NCBI GenBank assembly: GCA_034110565.1
Contig: JAWUYY010000029.1
Location: 1 to 64,000, forward strand
Length of the DNA: 64,000 bases
Origin: Bermanella sp034110565
GTDB lineage: Bacteria > Pseudomonadota > Gammaproteobacteria > Pseudomonadales > Oceanobacteraceae
Reading direction: 5' to 3'
The notes below the pieces were generated by a model that was given only the letters and a program-made list of their open reading frames with translations, made no database searches and was not told the DNA's origin. This document shows, piece after piece, positions 50,791 to 59,951 of this stretch (position 1 is its first letter; each line of letters begins with the position of its first letter). The translations under genes were made by a program, and so were the position numbers.

Positions 50791-51690
50791 ATGTTGGTTT
50801 TTCTGCTTGCTTCCATAATAAGTTACACAATGCTCACTGAGTTTCTCGAAGTAGAATCTCAGCCGAAGGGTATTGTGTATTACGAAACCGGTTATGGCGC
50901 ACAAGGTATACATCAAAAAGAATTAATCGAACCTTTATCCGAGTTTCGCTATAACAACGTCGTGCGCCAAGCATACGATTATAGTTGTGGCTCTGCAGCA
51001 CTTACGACCCTTCTTGATTTCTATTTAGGTCGTAATTTCCAAGAACGCCAAGTGATGGAAGGGCTATTGCAATTTGGCGACTCAGAGAAAATAGTAGAGC
51101 GCCGTGGGTTCTCCCTATTAGATATGAAACGATTAGTGACGGCATTAGGTCACCCATCTGGTGGCTTTAGGGCGGAACGAGAAGACTTAATAAAGCTCGA
51201 TCATCCTGCTATTGCCCCCATTGAATACGCGGGTTTTAAGCATTTCGTAGTAATCCGTGGCGTTAAAAATGGTCATGTATTTGTAGCGGACCCGTCTCTA
51301 GGGAACATAAGCTTTACATTAAATCGGTTTTTGGAAATATGGGATAGAAACGTTTTATTTATAGTCTTCCCTAATGGCCATAAGCCGGTTGGCGGCTTAG
51401 AAATAAGAGATGAAGATTTAAGGGTGATTGATGAGCGTACATTTACTCAAATGGCGTTCCGTGATTTCAAAGATTTTTTCCCAGTTGACCATATGCGCGA
51501 GGCCGCTGACATAAGCAATGGCCTAGCAAGAAGTAAAAATAATGCATATTGGCATCGCGAAGAAGACACTGAAGATGATGATCTAGGCGAATTAAGAGCT
51601 CTAGGTGATGATGGCTTCGATCCATCTTTAGTAAATACGGTTAAGACGGACTCTCTTATTAGAAAAAGCATTCGCTTCAAGAGAAAATAA
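50791..51690 (+). CDS. Stand-alone C39 peptidase with C-terminal extension
   Basis: A 299-residue protein with an N-terminal hydrophobic export or anchor segment (1-17) and a papain-like C39 domain (about 50-190). The triad is visible: Cys66 in DYSCGSAALTTLL, His151 in FKHFVVIRG, Asp167 in VADPSLG. C39 domains usually cut double-glycine leaders inside ABC exporters; here there is no ATPase or transporter domain, as in FapD of the Pseudomonas amyloid system. The last 100 residues are acidic then basic and unassigned. It heads a co-directional cluster with two barrel proteins and a lipoprotein. Confidence 0.85.
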   Translation: MLVFLLASIISYTMLTEFLEVESQPKGIVYYETGYGAQGIHQKELIEPLSEFRYNNVVRQAYDYSCGSAALTTLLDFYLGRNFQERQVMEGLLQFGDSEKIVERRGFSLLDMKRLVTALGHPSGGFRAEREDLIKLDHPAIAPIEYAGFKHFVVIRGVKNGHVFVADPSLGNISFTLNRFLEIWDRNVLFIVFPNGHKPVGGLEIRDEDLRVIDERTFTQMAFRDFKDFFPVDHMREAADISNGLARSKNNAYWHREEDTEDDDLGELRALGDDGFDPSLVNTVKTDSLIRKSIRFKRK

Positions 51691-51712
51691 TAAAAAGAAC
51701 ATGGTGGTTTAA

Positions 51713-52729
51713 GTGAACGCGAGATTAACATTATTACTGGCCTTTTTTATTGCGCACAATGTGAGCGCTGACGTGTCGAGTGCAAGGGAGGCTCTTTCTC
51801 AAAAAGAAGGAGATGCCACTCAAGAAAAAAGTCTAGAAGAGGTATTTGAAGCCACAGAGAATAATTACTCCCTAATGAAAGAAGGGCAGACGTCTCTTGG
51901 TTTTAATATGAGCTACAGCTATGTGGCGGACCAGCGATTAGACGTAAACATACAAAATGGTCAGGTATTGGCATTTGATGTTAATCCTTCTGCTAGTCAT
52001 AATCTTTCAAATAATTTTAACTTTGATTATGGCTATGAAAACAATCTCACTATTGGCATGACCGTTCCATTAGTTGTTAAATATGACTCGTTTGAATCTC
52101 AAAGCGCATCAGGCTTAGGTGATGTTTCTATTAATGCAAGATGGCAGCCTTACGCTTACGTGCCTGGAGAGCTAAGTAAAACAGTCACTGGGTCTTTTAA
52201 AACTAAAACCGGTTCGAGCCCATTTAAGACGGTAGGTGAAAAAACACTTCCTACAGGGAGCGGGTATTACACCTTGTCTGGTGGGCTCTCTATGTCTAAG
52301 GTAGTTGACCCCGTTATGCTATTTGGCTCGGGCAGCTTATCGTATGCCATTCCTGAAAGTGATGTGAATCAACCACGTAGTGGTGCGTTATTAATGGAAG
52401 TGAAGCCAGGTGTAACCGCTTCTTTTTCAGGTGGTTTCGCGTATTCGTTGTCTTACGATGTATCTATGAGTATGTCTTTCCAAGGAAGCTATACAGATAA
52501 GGCCACATATGTATTTCGTAATAGCTCTGGTAATTATTCCGACGTGCAAAGCGCCGCGACTATGTCAGGTGTTTTTAATATCAGTTTAGGTGTTCGTGTA
52601 TCACCAAAAACCATTACAAATATTGGTGTTGGCTTTGGCATGACGGATGATGCGCCTGATATTATATTATCCCTTTCACTGCCGATTGATGTGAATGGCT
52701 TAAAAGCCAAATCATCCAGCTCTTCTTAA
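51713..52729 (+). CDS. Outer-membrane beta-barrel protein (transporter-like, possibly FapF/FilC-like)
   Basis: A 338-residue protein with a signal peptide (1-19, ends NVSA-DV), a short acidic helical segment (about 20-60, SLEEVFEATENNYSLM) and then alternating-residue strands to the end, rich in glycine, serine and aromatics. 'LGDVSINARWQPYAY' and 'GVGFGMTDDAPDIILSLSLPI' are typical of barrel proteins of the phenol-degradation MetA-like/'transporter' family. A helical plug before a barrel also occurs in FapF, the amyloid secretion pore. GTG start; 22 bp after the peptidase. Role unknown. Confidence 0.8.
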   Translation: MNARLTLLLAFFIAHNVSADVSSAREALSQKEGDATQEKSLEEVFEATENNYSLMKEGQTSLGFNMSYSYVADQRLDVNIQNGQVLAFDVNPSASHNLSNNFNFDYGYENNLTIGMTVPLVVKYDSFESQSASGLGDVSINARWQPYAYVPGELSKTVTGSFKTKTGSSPFKTVGEKTLPTGSGYYTLSGGLSMSKVVDPVMLFGSGSLSYAIPESDVNQPRSGALLMEVKPGVTASFSGGFAYSLSYDVSMSMSFQGSYTDKATYVFRNSSGNYSDVQSAATMSGVFNISLGVRVSPKTITNIGVGFGMTDDAPDIILSLSLPIDVNGLKAKSSSSS

Positions 52730-52743
52730 TCATGAAGGTAGTA

Positions 52744-54345
52744 ATGAAGAGTTTATTCGTTGTCTGTTCCTTTCTCTTGAGTGCTTTATCTCATGGGCAG
52801 TTGGGTCAATCCATGCTGATTGATCCTAAGGCTCTATCCTTGGGTAATGCGGTCACAGCTGATCCTCCTGGTATGGCATCCATACATTATAACCCTGCTG
52901 GTTTAACGAAATTAAAAGGGCGTCAGATAAGCGTTACCATCCTGAATGTTATTCTTAAGTCAGAAGCGACTTTTAATTTACCTGAAGACTATAGTGGCGA
53001 TGGAGAGCTTTTAAACTTTGAAGATGACCCTGTTATTGGCCAAAAAAGTGAAGCCATTGCGGGTGCTTATATTCCAGGCATCGGTATTTTCCCTTTACAC
53101 CTTCCTGTGCTTGCATTGCCAGCTGGTGGTATTTCAATTAATCCGCCGGGTTCTAAATTCACATTCGCGACCGCGACCTACATGCCAATGGTTGCTGGGT
53201 TTGTAAAAGAAGGGGCTGACAATCCAGGGCGTTATCAAGCCAAGGAATTGGCCATGCAGCGCATGACATATCTATCTCCATCTTTTGGCTACAAGGTGAA
53301 TGACGAGTTATCTCTCGGCGCTGGCTTCTTGCTATCCCATCAAGGCTTCGCCATTGAGCAAGATGCACGCGGTGTTAACTTGATTATGGCGGCCACAGAA
53401 ATGCTACAAGATGCATTTGGTTGCGAAGATGATGGTGATGGGGGTGGCAACGATCCGCTCGTGCCTTTTATCTCTTTGTGCGGCGGGCGTGTTGGCCCAT
53501 ACCGAGATATAGGTACACTAAGCATGCAACTAGAAAACTCTATGTCATTGTCTTATAACTTAGGGCTTTTATGGGAGCCAGCCGATTGGTTTGCATGGGG
53601 CATGGCCTATCAAAGTGAAGCAAAGGATCAGCTGAGTGGCGAATTTGAAATGGACTACTCCAGAGATTTCTCCGGTTTCTTTAGTGGTTTTAGGGGCTCA
53701 ATATTTGGTGCAATTATTGGTGCCATGTTTCAACTACCGTCAGGTGTAAGTAAAGAAACAGGCTATGTAACAACAGAGTTCACCTACCCCCAGCATTTCC
53801 AGACGGGCTTTAAATTCCGTTTTTTTGATAAGCTGCAATTAAACATTGATGCAGGTTGGACGGATTATGATGAGTGGGATTCGTTTTATTTTGAATTCGA
53901 CCGACAGTTGGATTTTTTGAATGCAGCAAAAATATTGGCACCAGGTGAGGTCACTGGTAATACATTAAGGCAGAACTTAAATTACAAAAGTGTTTGGAGT
54001 TTTGGTTTCGGTGTTGAATATCAGATGAGTTCTCGTCTAAAAGCTCGTATAGGGTACGAACCTAGGGCCACATCTATCCCTACGGATCGCCGAAACGTCA
54101 TGGCGCCACTAGGGTTCGCACCCATGTATGGTCTAGGCTTTGGTTATCGCTGGGATCTAGATACCGAAATAGATGTGTCTTTATCTTTCTTACAAAGCAA
54201 AGAATCCATTCCAGCGGATGAGCCTAGTGGCTCGCTTAATACTGATTGCTTAACCTGTATTGTTTCTAACCCATATCCAGGCTTAGATGTAGAAACCAAG
54301 CTAACCGTTGCTACAGCGGGTATTACTTTTAGAACGAAATTTTAA
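52744..54345 (+). CDS. FadL/OmpP1-family outer-membrane transport protein
   Basis: A 533-residue barrel with signal peptide (1-18). The family hallmark ALSLGNAVTADPPGMASIHYNPAGL-type segment (near 29-54) with NPAGL is present, the region forming the N-terminal hatch. C-terminal strands end in TFRTKF, a normal barrel terminus with final Phe. FadL proteins pass hydrophobic compounds (fatty acids, alkanes, aromatics) through the outer membrane. ATG 52744 follows GAAGG; an in-frame ATG at 52732 lacks one. A cysteine cluster (CEDDGDGGGN and SLCGG) forms an unusual extracellular-type insert near 225-245. Confidence 0.88.
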   Translation: MKSLFVVCSFLLSALSHGQLGQSMLIDPKALSLGNAVTADPPGMASIHYNPAGLTKLKGRQISVTILNVILKSEATFNLPEDYSGDGELLNFEDDPVIGQKSEAIAGAYIPGIGIFPLHLPVLALPAGGISINPPGSKFTFATATYMPMVAGFVKEGADNPGRYQAKELAMQRMTYLSPSFGYKVNDELSLGAGFLLSHQGFAIEQDARGVNLIMAATEMLQDAFGCEDDGDGGGNDPLVPFISLCGGRVGPYRDIGTLSMQLENSMSLSYNLGLLWEPADWFAWGMAYQSEAKDQLSGEFEMDYSRDFSGFFSGFRGSIFGAIIGAMFQLPSGVSKETGYVTTEFTYPQHFQTGFKFRFFDKLQLNIDAGWTDYDEWDSFYFEFDRQLDFLNAAKILAPGEVTGNTLRQNLNYKSVWSFGFGVEYQMSSRLKARIGYEPRATSIPTDRRNVMAPLGFAPMYGLGFGYRWDLDTEIDVSLSFLQSKESIPADEPSGSLNTDCLTCIVSNPYPGLDVETKLTVATAGITFRTKF

Positions 54346-55124
54346 TGCGCTTATTTACGTTACTGGTCATTAGCATGCTCTTATTTGGCTGTCAAAGCAC
54401 GCAGCAAGGAGACAGTGATTTTTATACCTGGGTAGATGAAACCGGACAGGTAAGAACGGTTCAGAAACAAAAAGTTAATACTGAAGCGGTATTGCAAGAG
54501 CCCATAAACAAAAGCCAAAAACGAGCAGATTTTAATCCTATTGATTTTACTCCCTCAGAAGACGTTGAAAAAAAACTCAACAATGATCGATTATTTGCAT
54601 GGCAAGATGCATCGGGGGCTCAAGTCGTTCGCGAAGAATCACATGTGGTAGTTGATTTACCTAAAAAAAATATCTCTACCAATGAGGTGAATCGAAGGAA
54701 GTTTAAAGAATTTCGCTTAGGTGTGCAGGTGGTATTCAATGAGATTGATGGTGTTGCGTTTGACCTTGCTCGATATTATCAATTTAGTGATCAAGCTGAA
54801 ACGGATTTTATTTTAATTGAATTACTGGGATCGAACGAACAAATCGAGGTAAAAAGTTTTATTAATAATAGCTCTGTTGCTCTGCCGCAAATTATTCCTT
54901 TAACCAAGGATTTCTCTCAGAAGTTTGCATTTGATAATCCATTTCAATACCGAGAGTTAGAGTCTTGGTATGGTTATGGTTTTTTGTACGGGATTTTAGC
55001 CATACCTAAGGACACGCGTTACTTACTACTTTTACCTAACCCAGAGTTTGGCGTGATCGAAGCAGAAGGCGAAATCGTCAAGCAAAGTAATTTAGGGAAT
55101 CTTGTTTTCACTTCGCTTGATTAA
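54345..55124 (+). CDS. Lipoprotein with two W-D-x-x-G repeats
   Basis: A 259-residue predicted lipoprotein: signal peptide with lipobox LLFGC (Cys16). Two similar segments follow: DFYTWVDETGQVRTV (near 25-39) and RLFAWQDASGAQVVR (near 83-97), resembling the short DUF4124 motif. The C-terminal 140 residues look like a beta-rich domain, possibly MalM-like (FRLGVQVVFNEI...YRELESWYGYGFLYG). It shares one base with the FadL gene stop (TAATG), so the two are coupled. Pairing of a FadL barrel with a lipoprotein recalls the AupA-AupB hydrocarbon uptake pair of Marinobacter. Confidence 0.75.
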   Translation: MRLFTLLVISMLLFGCQSTQQGDSDFYTWVDETGQVRTVQKQKVNTEAVLQEPINKSQKRADFNPIDFTPSEDVEKKLNNDRLFAWQDASGAQVVREESHVVVDLPKKNISTNEVNRRKFKEFRLGVQVVFNEIDGVAFDLARYYQFSDQAETDFILIELLGSNEQIEVKSFINNSSVALPQIIPLTKDFSQKFAFDNPFQYRELESWYGYGFLYGILAIPKDTRYLLLLPNPEFGVIEAEGEIVKQSNLGNLVFTSLD

Positions 55125-55127
55125 ATA

Positions 55128-55940
55128 TCAAGCCCTTCTATTTAACTTGGTTTCTACCATGATGCGGGTTGATATCTCTTCAACAGATAGGTCGGTCGTA
55201 GTAAGAAATGGAATATTCATTTTTCTAAAAAGCATTTCAACTTCTTCAGTTTCGTAATAGCACTGATTCAATGATGCATAGCGACTATTGGCTTTGCGCT
55301 CATTACGGATAGCAGCCAAGCGCTCAGGGTCTATAGTTAAGCCAAATAGCTTATCTTTAAACGGTTTTAATGAGTCAGGCAGCTCTCCGTTACCTAGATC
55401 TTCTTCTGTTAACGGATAGTTAGCTGCTTTCACACCAAATTGTAGCGCAAGGTACAAGCAACTAGGTGTTTTGCCTGAGCGTGATACGCCAACTAGAATA
55501 ATATCAGCCTTGTCATAGTGCTTAATCTTGCTGCCATCATCATTGTCCAACGCAAAATTAACCGCATCGATACGAGCAAGGTAGCTTTTATTGTCACCAC
55601 CCGCATGGGACTTACCAACCGTGTAGCTTGACCCCATATCAAGCTCTTTTTCTAGAGGCGCTAAAAAGGAGGCGAAAATATCAACTTTAAAGGCACTTGC
55701 CTTGGATATTTCATCGCGGATATCTTGATTCACTATAGTGTCAAATACGATAGGGCGACTGCCTTGCTCTGCTATGTTGTTTAAACGCTGTACAACTTCC
55801 TGAGCCTTGTCGATCGAATTGATGTACGGCAATGTAGTGTGTTCAAAATCTATACTTTCAAATTGCGCCAAAAGGCTATGACCTAGTGTCTCTGCCGTAA
55901 TGCCAGTGCCATCGGATATGAAAAATGCTTGTCGTTTCAT
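55128..55940 (-). CDS. ppsR: PEP synthase regulatory protein (kinase/pyrophosphorylase)
   Basis: Switches PEP synthase off and on by ADP-dependent phosphorylation and phosphate-dependent dephosphorylation. 270 residues; ATG 55940 gives the standard start MKRQAFFISDGTGITAE, preferred over an upstream TTG. The P-loop is VGVSRSGKTPSC near 147-156. Divergent from its target ppsA with 83 bp between starts, a conserved arrangement. Confidence 0.95.
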   Translation of the reverse strand: MKRQAFFISDGTGITAETLGHSLLAQFESIDFEHTTLPYINSIDKAQEVVQRLNNIAEQGSRPIVFDTIVNQDIRDEISKASAFKVDIFASFLAPLEKELDMGSSYTVGKSHAGGDNKSYLARIDAVNFALDNDDGSKIKHYDKADIILVGVSRSGKTPSCLYLALQFGVKAANYPLTEEDLGNGELPDSLKPFKDKLFGLTIDPERLAAIRNERKANSRYASLNQCYYETEEVEMLFRKMNIPFLTTTDLSVEEISTRIMVETKLNRRA

Positions 55941-56023
55941 TAAATTTAACAACTTTGTGAATAGTCTCTAGAATTAGAGTACTATATCGGCGAGTCGCGC
56001 ACTAGGTTTCATGGGAGGTAAGC

Positions 56024-58393
56024 TTGAATAATCACGTCATTTGGTTCGATCAACTAGGTATGGCTGATGTAGATAAAGTTGGCGGTAAGAATGCATCGCT
56101 GGGTGAAATGATCAGTAATTTGTCATCATCTGGTGTGAATGTTCCCAACGGTTTTGCCACCACTGCCGATGCCTTTCGCTTGTTTCTTGAGCAAGATAAC
56201 TTAAAACAAAAAATTGAACAGTTATTGGCTAGCATCAAAGAGGACTCTTTATCTGACCTTGCTTCGGCTGGCGAGCAGATTCGAGCCTTAATTCTAGGCG
56301 CTAAATTACCAGAAGCCTTAGAAGATGAAATCAAATCATCCCTAAAAAAACTGCAAGGCAGTGATAGTGAGATATCGGTTGCCGTCCGATCATCTGCAAC
56401 CGCAGAGGATTTGCCGGATGCATCATTTGCAGGTCAGCAGGAAACATTCTTGAATATAGTCGGCGAAGACGCCGTACTAGGCGCTGTCAAAGAAGTATTT
56501 GCGTCTCTATATAATGACCGGGCAATCAGCTATCGCGTACATCAGGGTTATGAACACCTAGAGGTTGCCTTATCGGTCGGCATTCAACGCATGGTACACA
56601 GCGAAAGTGGATCTGCGGGTGTAATGTTTACCTTGGATACTGAATCTGGCTTTGATCAGGTTGTTTTTATTACAAGTACTTATGGCTTAGGGGAGACAGT
56701 TGTACAAGGCGCTGTCAATCCTGATGAGTTTTATGTGCACAAGCTATCATTAGCGCAAGGCCGTCCTGCTATCTTGCGTCGTAACTTGGGTGCTAAAGCG
56801 ATCAAAATGATATACAGCCAAGATAAGAATGCACCATCCCCTGTGGAGACGGTTCGAGTTGATCGCGAAGAGCGTTTCAAATTTAGCATTTCAGATGATG
56901 ATATTAATATTCTAGCCAAACAAGCCTTAATTATTGAAGATCATTACAAGCGCCCAATGGATATTGAATGGGCCAAAGGTGGCGTCAATGGTGAGATTTA
57001 TATTGTACAAGCTCGCCCAGAAACGGTTAAAAGTCGCGCCAGTAAAAATGTTATGGAGCGCTACATCCTAAAAGAAACGGGCAAGGTTTTGTGCGAAGGG
57101 CGTAGTGTAGGTCATCGAATTGGTAGTGGCCCGGTCAAAGTTTTAAGGAATGTTAACCAGATGCAAGATATCAATGAAGGCGATATCTTAGTTGCAGACA
57201 TGACGGACCCAGATTGGGAACCCATCATGAAAAAAGCCAGCGCCATCGTGACCAATCGTGGCGGGCGTACCTGCCATGCCGCCATTATTGCGCGTGAATT
57301 AGGCATTCCTGCTGTAGTTGGCTGTGGAGATGCTACGGACGAGCTTGAAGACGGTCAGCAAGTTACGGTTTCATGCGCAGAAGGTGATACTGGATTCATT
57401 TATGATGGCTCATTGGATTTTGAGCATAAAACCAACTCTGTTGGCAGCATGCCAGACCTGCCGTTCAAAATTATGATGAACGTTGGTAACCCTGATCGTG
57501 CATTTGACTTCCAAAGTCTGCCTAATGAAGGGGTTGGCTTGGCTCGCTTGGAATTCATAATCAACCGCATGATTGGGGTACACCCAAAAGCCCTATTAAA
57601 TTTCGATGACTTACCTGAAGAAATAAAAGCAACCGTAGAGCGTCGGATTGCAGGGTATGCTTCACCGATTGACTTCTATATTGAGAAGTTGGTTGAGGGC
57701 ATTAGTACGCTTGCTGCCGCCTTTTACCCTAAAAAAGTAATCGTGCGCTTATCTGATTTCAAATCGAATGAATACGCCAATTTAATTGGTGGGCGCTTGT
57801 ATGAGCCTGAAGAAGAAAACCCTATGCTAGGTTTTAGAGGGGCGGCGCGCTATATCAGTAAGTCATTCCGCGATTGCTTTGAGCTTGAATGTCGCGCCAT
57901 CAAGAAGGTACGCGAAGAGATGGGGTTGTCTAATGTAGAAGTTATGGTGCCCTTTGTTCGCACAGTTGGCGAAGCCAAGCAGGTGGTTGACCTACTTTCC
58001 AAAAATGGATTAAAGCGTGGCGAGAATGGTCTTCGTTTAATCATGATGTGTGAGTTACCAGCAAATGCCTTGCTAGCAGATGAATTTTTACAGTATTTTG
58101 ATGGCTTTTCGATTGGCTCCAATGATTTAACTCAACTAACATTAGGCTTAGATCGTGATTCCGGCGTCATTGCGCACTTATTTGATGAGCGAAATGATGC
58201 GATTCGTCAGCTAATGCACATGGCAATATCTGCATGTAAAAAACAAAACAAATATATTGGTATTTGTGGTCAAGGCCCTAGTGATCACCCTGATTTTGCG
58301 AAGTGGCTAATGGATGAAGGTATTGATAGCGTGTCTTTAAATCCTGATTCTGTTTTAGATACATGGTTTTATTTGGCCGATAAAGCACAGTAA
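56024..58393 (+). CDS. ppsA: Phosphoenolpyruvate synthase
   Basis: Makes PEP from pyruvate and ATP for gluconeogenesis. 789 residues: N-terminal ATP-grasp domain (SLGEMI, VAVRSSATAEDLPDASFAGQQ near 122-141), swivelling phosphohistidine domain with His418 in GGRTCHAAIIAREL, and C-terminal PEP-binding barrel ending with GICGQGPSDHP. The start is TTG at 56024, preceded at 5 nt by GGAGG (56014-56018). The rare start codon may limit translation. The esterase gene follows after 8 bp. Confidence 0.96.
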   Translation: MNNHVIWFDQLGMADVDKVGGKNASLGEMISNLSSSGVNVPNGFATTADAFRLFLEQDNLKQKIEQLLASIKEDSLSDLASAGEQIRALILGAKLPEALEDEIKSSLKKLQGSDSEISVAVRSSATAEDLPDASFAGQQETFLNIVGEDAVLGAVKEVFASLYNDRAISYRVHQGYEHLEVALSVGIQRMVHSESGSAGVMFTLDTESGFDQVVFITSTYGLGETVVQGAVNPDEFYVHKLSLAQGRPAILRRNLGAKAIKMIYSQDKNAPSPVETVRVDREERFKFSISDDDINILAKQALIIEDHYKRPMDIEWAKGGVNGEIYIVQARPETVKSRASKNVMERYILKETGKVLCEGRSVGHRIGSGPVKVLRNVNQMQDINEGDILVADMTDPDWEPIMKKASAIVTNRGGRTCHAAIIARELGIPAVVGCGDATDELEDGQQVTVSCAEGDTGFIYDGSLDFEHKTNSVGSMPDLPFKIMMNVGNPDRAFDFQSLPNEGVGLARLEFIINRMIGVHPKALLNFDDLPEEIKATVERRIAGYASPIDFYIEKLVEGISTLAAAFYPKKVIVRLSDFKSNEYANLIGGRLYEPEEENPMLGFRGAARYISKSFRDCFELECRAIKKVREEMGLSNVEVMVPFVRTVGEAKQVVDLLSKNGLKRGENGLRLIMMCELPANALLADEFLQYFDGFSIGSNDLTQLTLGLDRDSGVIAHLFDERNDAIRQLMHMAISACKKQNKYIGICGQGPSDHPDFAKWLMDEGIDSVSLNPDSVLDTWFYLADKAQ

Positions 58394-58401
58394 GGTTTCA
58401 A

Positions 58402-59352
58402 ATGAAAAGCAGTAGTTCGTTATTCCCTGTTGCGTTAATGCGAGCAGAGGTATTGTCTTCAGAGTTTATAGAGGACACATACTTACTTAAACCCAATAAT
58501 AGTCCAGACCCGACAGCGCAAATTGCGCTTTCACGCCTGGGGTATTATGAGAGTAAATCCTTAAAGCGTGGAACCCCAATTGTTTTAGTCCACGGAGCCT
58601 TTTCTAATCGAGGTATTTGGCTAGATAGCCAACTGAAGGGCGTTGCCCGCATTCTGCTAGAGCATGGCTTTGACCCTTGGATGCTCGAATTCCGCGGTCA
58701 TGGTGATAGCCCTGAAAATAATATGTATACAAAAAACTGTTTAGAGTTGTATGCGCAATATGACCTACCTGCTGTGCAAGCATTCATTACCGAGCAAACG
58801 CAACAAAAAACCATCTGGCTTGGCCATTCTAGTGGAGGGGTGTGTATTGCCACGGCAGTTGCAGGTAAGCATATTGCGGCTGAGGATGTTTTGGCTGTGG
58901 CTCTTTTTGGTGCGCAGGTTTCACACTACCCACTAATGATGTATATCCCTTTTGCTCGTACGTGCTCTCATCTTTGGTTGCTAACAAAAAAACGTATCAT
59001 TAATACTAAATTGGGCCCAGAAATTGAGCCCCGAGGGATTGCCCTAGAATTTATACGCTGGTCCGGCTTATTTTCACGCTGGAAATCAAAGCAAGGCCTG
59101 TCTTATTGGAAGGCACTTAAAGATATAGACTTACCTGTCATTGCATTTGCCGCAAAAAAAGACAAAGGCGATCCTGCAAAGTGTTGCGAAAAGCTATTAA
59201 ATGCTTTTTCAGGCCTGAAGCAATATCACTTATTAGCGAAATCCAAGGGGTTTTCTATGGATTACACTCATGGCAATATGGTAAAAAGTGACAGCGCCGA
59301 GAAAGAAGTTTGGCCTTTACTTATTGACTGGCTGAAAAAATTAGACAAGTAA
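58402..59352 (+). CDS. Alpha/beta hydrolase (esterase-like)
   Basis: A 316-residue alpha/beta hydrolase. Oxyanion region IVLVHGAFSNRGIW (near 65-78), nucleophile Ser143 in GHSSGG, and late His in DYTHGNM near 290. LEFRGHGDSP is typical of lipase/esterase members. The substrate is unknown. The position directly after ppsA and before the RraA-like gene matches PAO1 PA1771 (annotated as an esterase, from memory). Confidence 0.85.
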   Translation: MKSSSSLFPVALMRAEVLSSEFIEDTYLLKPNNSPDPTAQIALSRLGYYESKSLKRGTPIVLVHGAFSNRGIWLDSQLKGVARILLEHGFDPWMLEFRGHGDSPENNMYTKNCLELYAQYDLPAVQAFITEQTQQKTIWLGHSSGGVCIATAVAGKHIAAEDVLAVALFGAQVSHYPLMMYIPFARTCSHLWLLTKKRIINTKLGPEIEPRGIALEFIRWSGLFSRWKSKQGLSYWKALKDIDLPVIAFAAKKDKGDPAKCCEKLLNAFSGLKQYHLLAKSKGFSMDYTHGNMVKSDSAEKEVWPLLIDWLKKLDK

Positions 59353-59375
59353 ACAGACAAAAAAGGGGATAATTA

Positions 59376-59864
59376 ATGACTCAATATATTACACCGGATC
59401 TATGCGACGAATATCCAGAAGTTGAAGTGCTTGAGCCTATGTTTAATAACTATGGTGGTCGAGAGTCATTCGGCGGCGAAGTGGTTACCATCAAGTGTCA
59501 TGAAGATAATTCTTTGGTCAAAGAAAATGTCGACCGACCTGGTGCAGGCAAGGTAATGGTTGTTGATGGTGGTGGTTCACTACGCAATGCATTGCTAGGT
59601 GATATGCTAGCTGAGAAAGCCGCCAAAAATGGCTGGGAAGGTATGGTTATATATGGCTGCATTCGTGACGTTGATGTGATTATGGAAACAGATCTTGGCG
59701 TACAAGCACTCGCAACTAATCCTCGTAAGACAGAGAAAAAAGGCATCGGTGAAATGAATGTGCCGGTTAAATTTGCTGGTGTCGATATTAAACCAGGCCA
59801 ATTCATCTATGCAGACAACAATGGCATTATTGTATCTAATAAAGCGCTATCTATGCCTGGCTGA
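59376..59864 (+). CDS. rraA: RraA-like protein (RNase E inhibitor / HMG aldolase family)
   Basis: A 162-residue member of the RraA family. PGAGKVMVVDGGGSLRNALLGDMLA (near 50-75) and YGCIRDVDVI (near 92-101) with the Arg-Asp pair that binds the metal in aldolase members. In E. coli RraA inhibits RNase E; many relatives are 4-hydroxy-4-methyl-2-oxoglutarate or oxaloacetate-acting enzymes. Which applies here is not decided by sequence. GGGG ribosome site precedes the ATG. Confidence 0.9.
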   Translation: MTQYITPDLCDEYPEVEVLEPMFNNYGGRESFGGEVVTIKCHEDNSLVKENVDRPGAGKVMVVDGGGSLRNALLGDMLAEKAAKNGWEGMVIYGCIRDVDVIMETDLGVQALATNPRKTEKKGIGEMNVPVKFAGVDIKPGQFIYADNNGIIVSNKALSMPG

Positions 59865-59898
59865 TATGAAATATCAGTTATAAAATAAACAAAAAAAT

Positions 59899-59928
59899 GC
59901 CGCTAATATTTTAGCGGCGTTTTTTTTT
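59899..59928. terminator. Terminator between rraA-like and rapA
   Basis: GCCGCTAA (59899-59906) pairs with TTAGCGGC (59911-59918), TATT loop, then G and ten T residues; an A-run on the left supports termination of the opposite-strand rapA as well. Confidence 0.9.
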
Positions 59929-59951
59929 GAAGGTAATATGCTTACAACTTT

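Noticed and set aside
50572..50916. 114-residue minus-strand open frame between pabB and the C39 peptidase
   Set aside because: It overlaps the start of the C39 gene, has irregular composition and no recognisable pattern or ribosome site.
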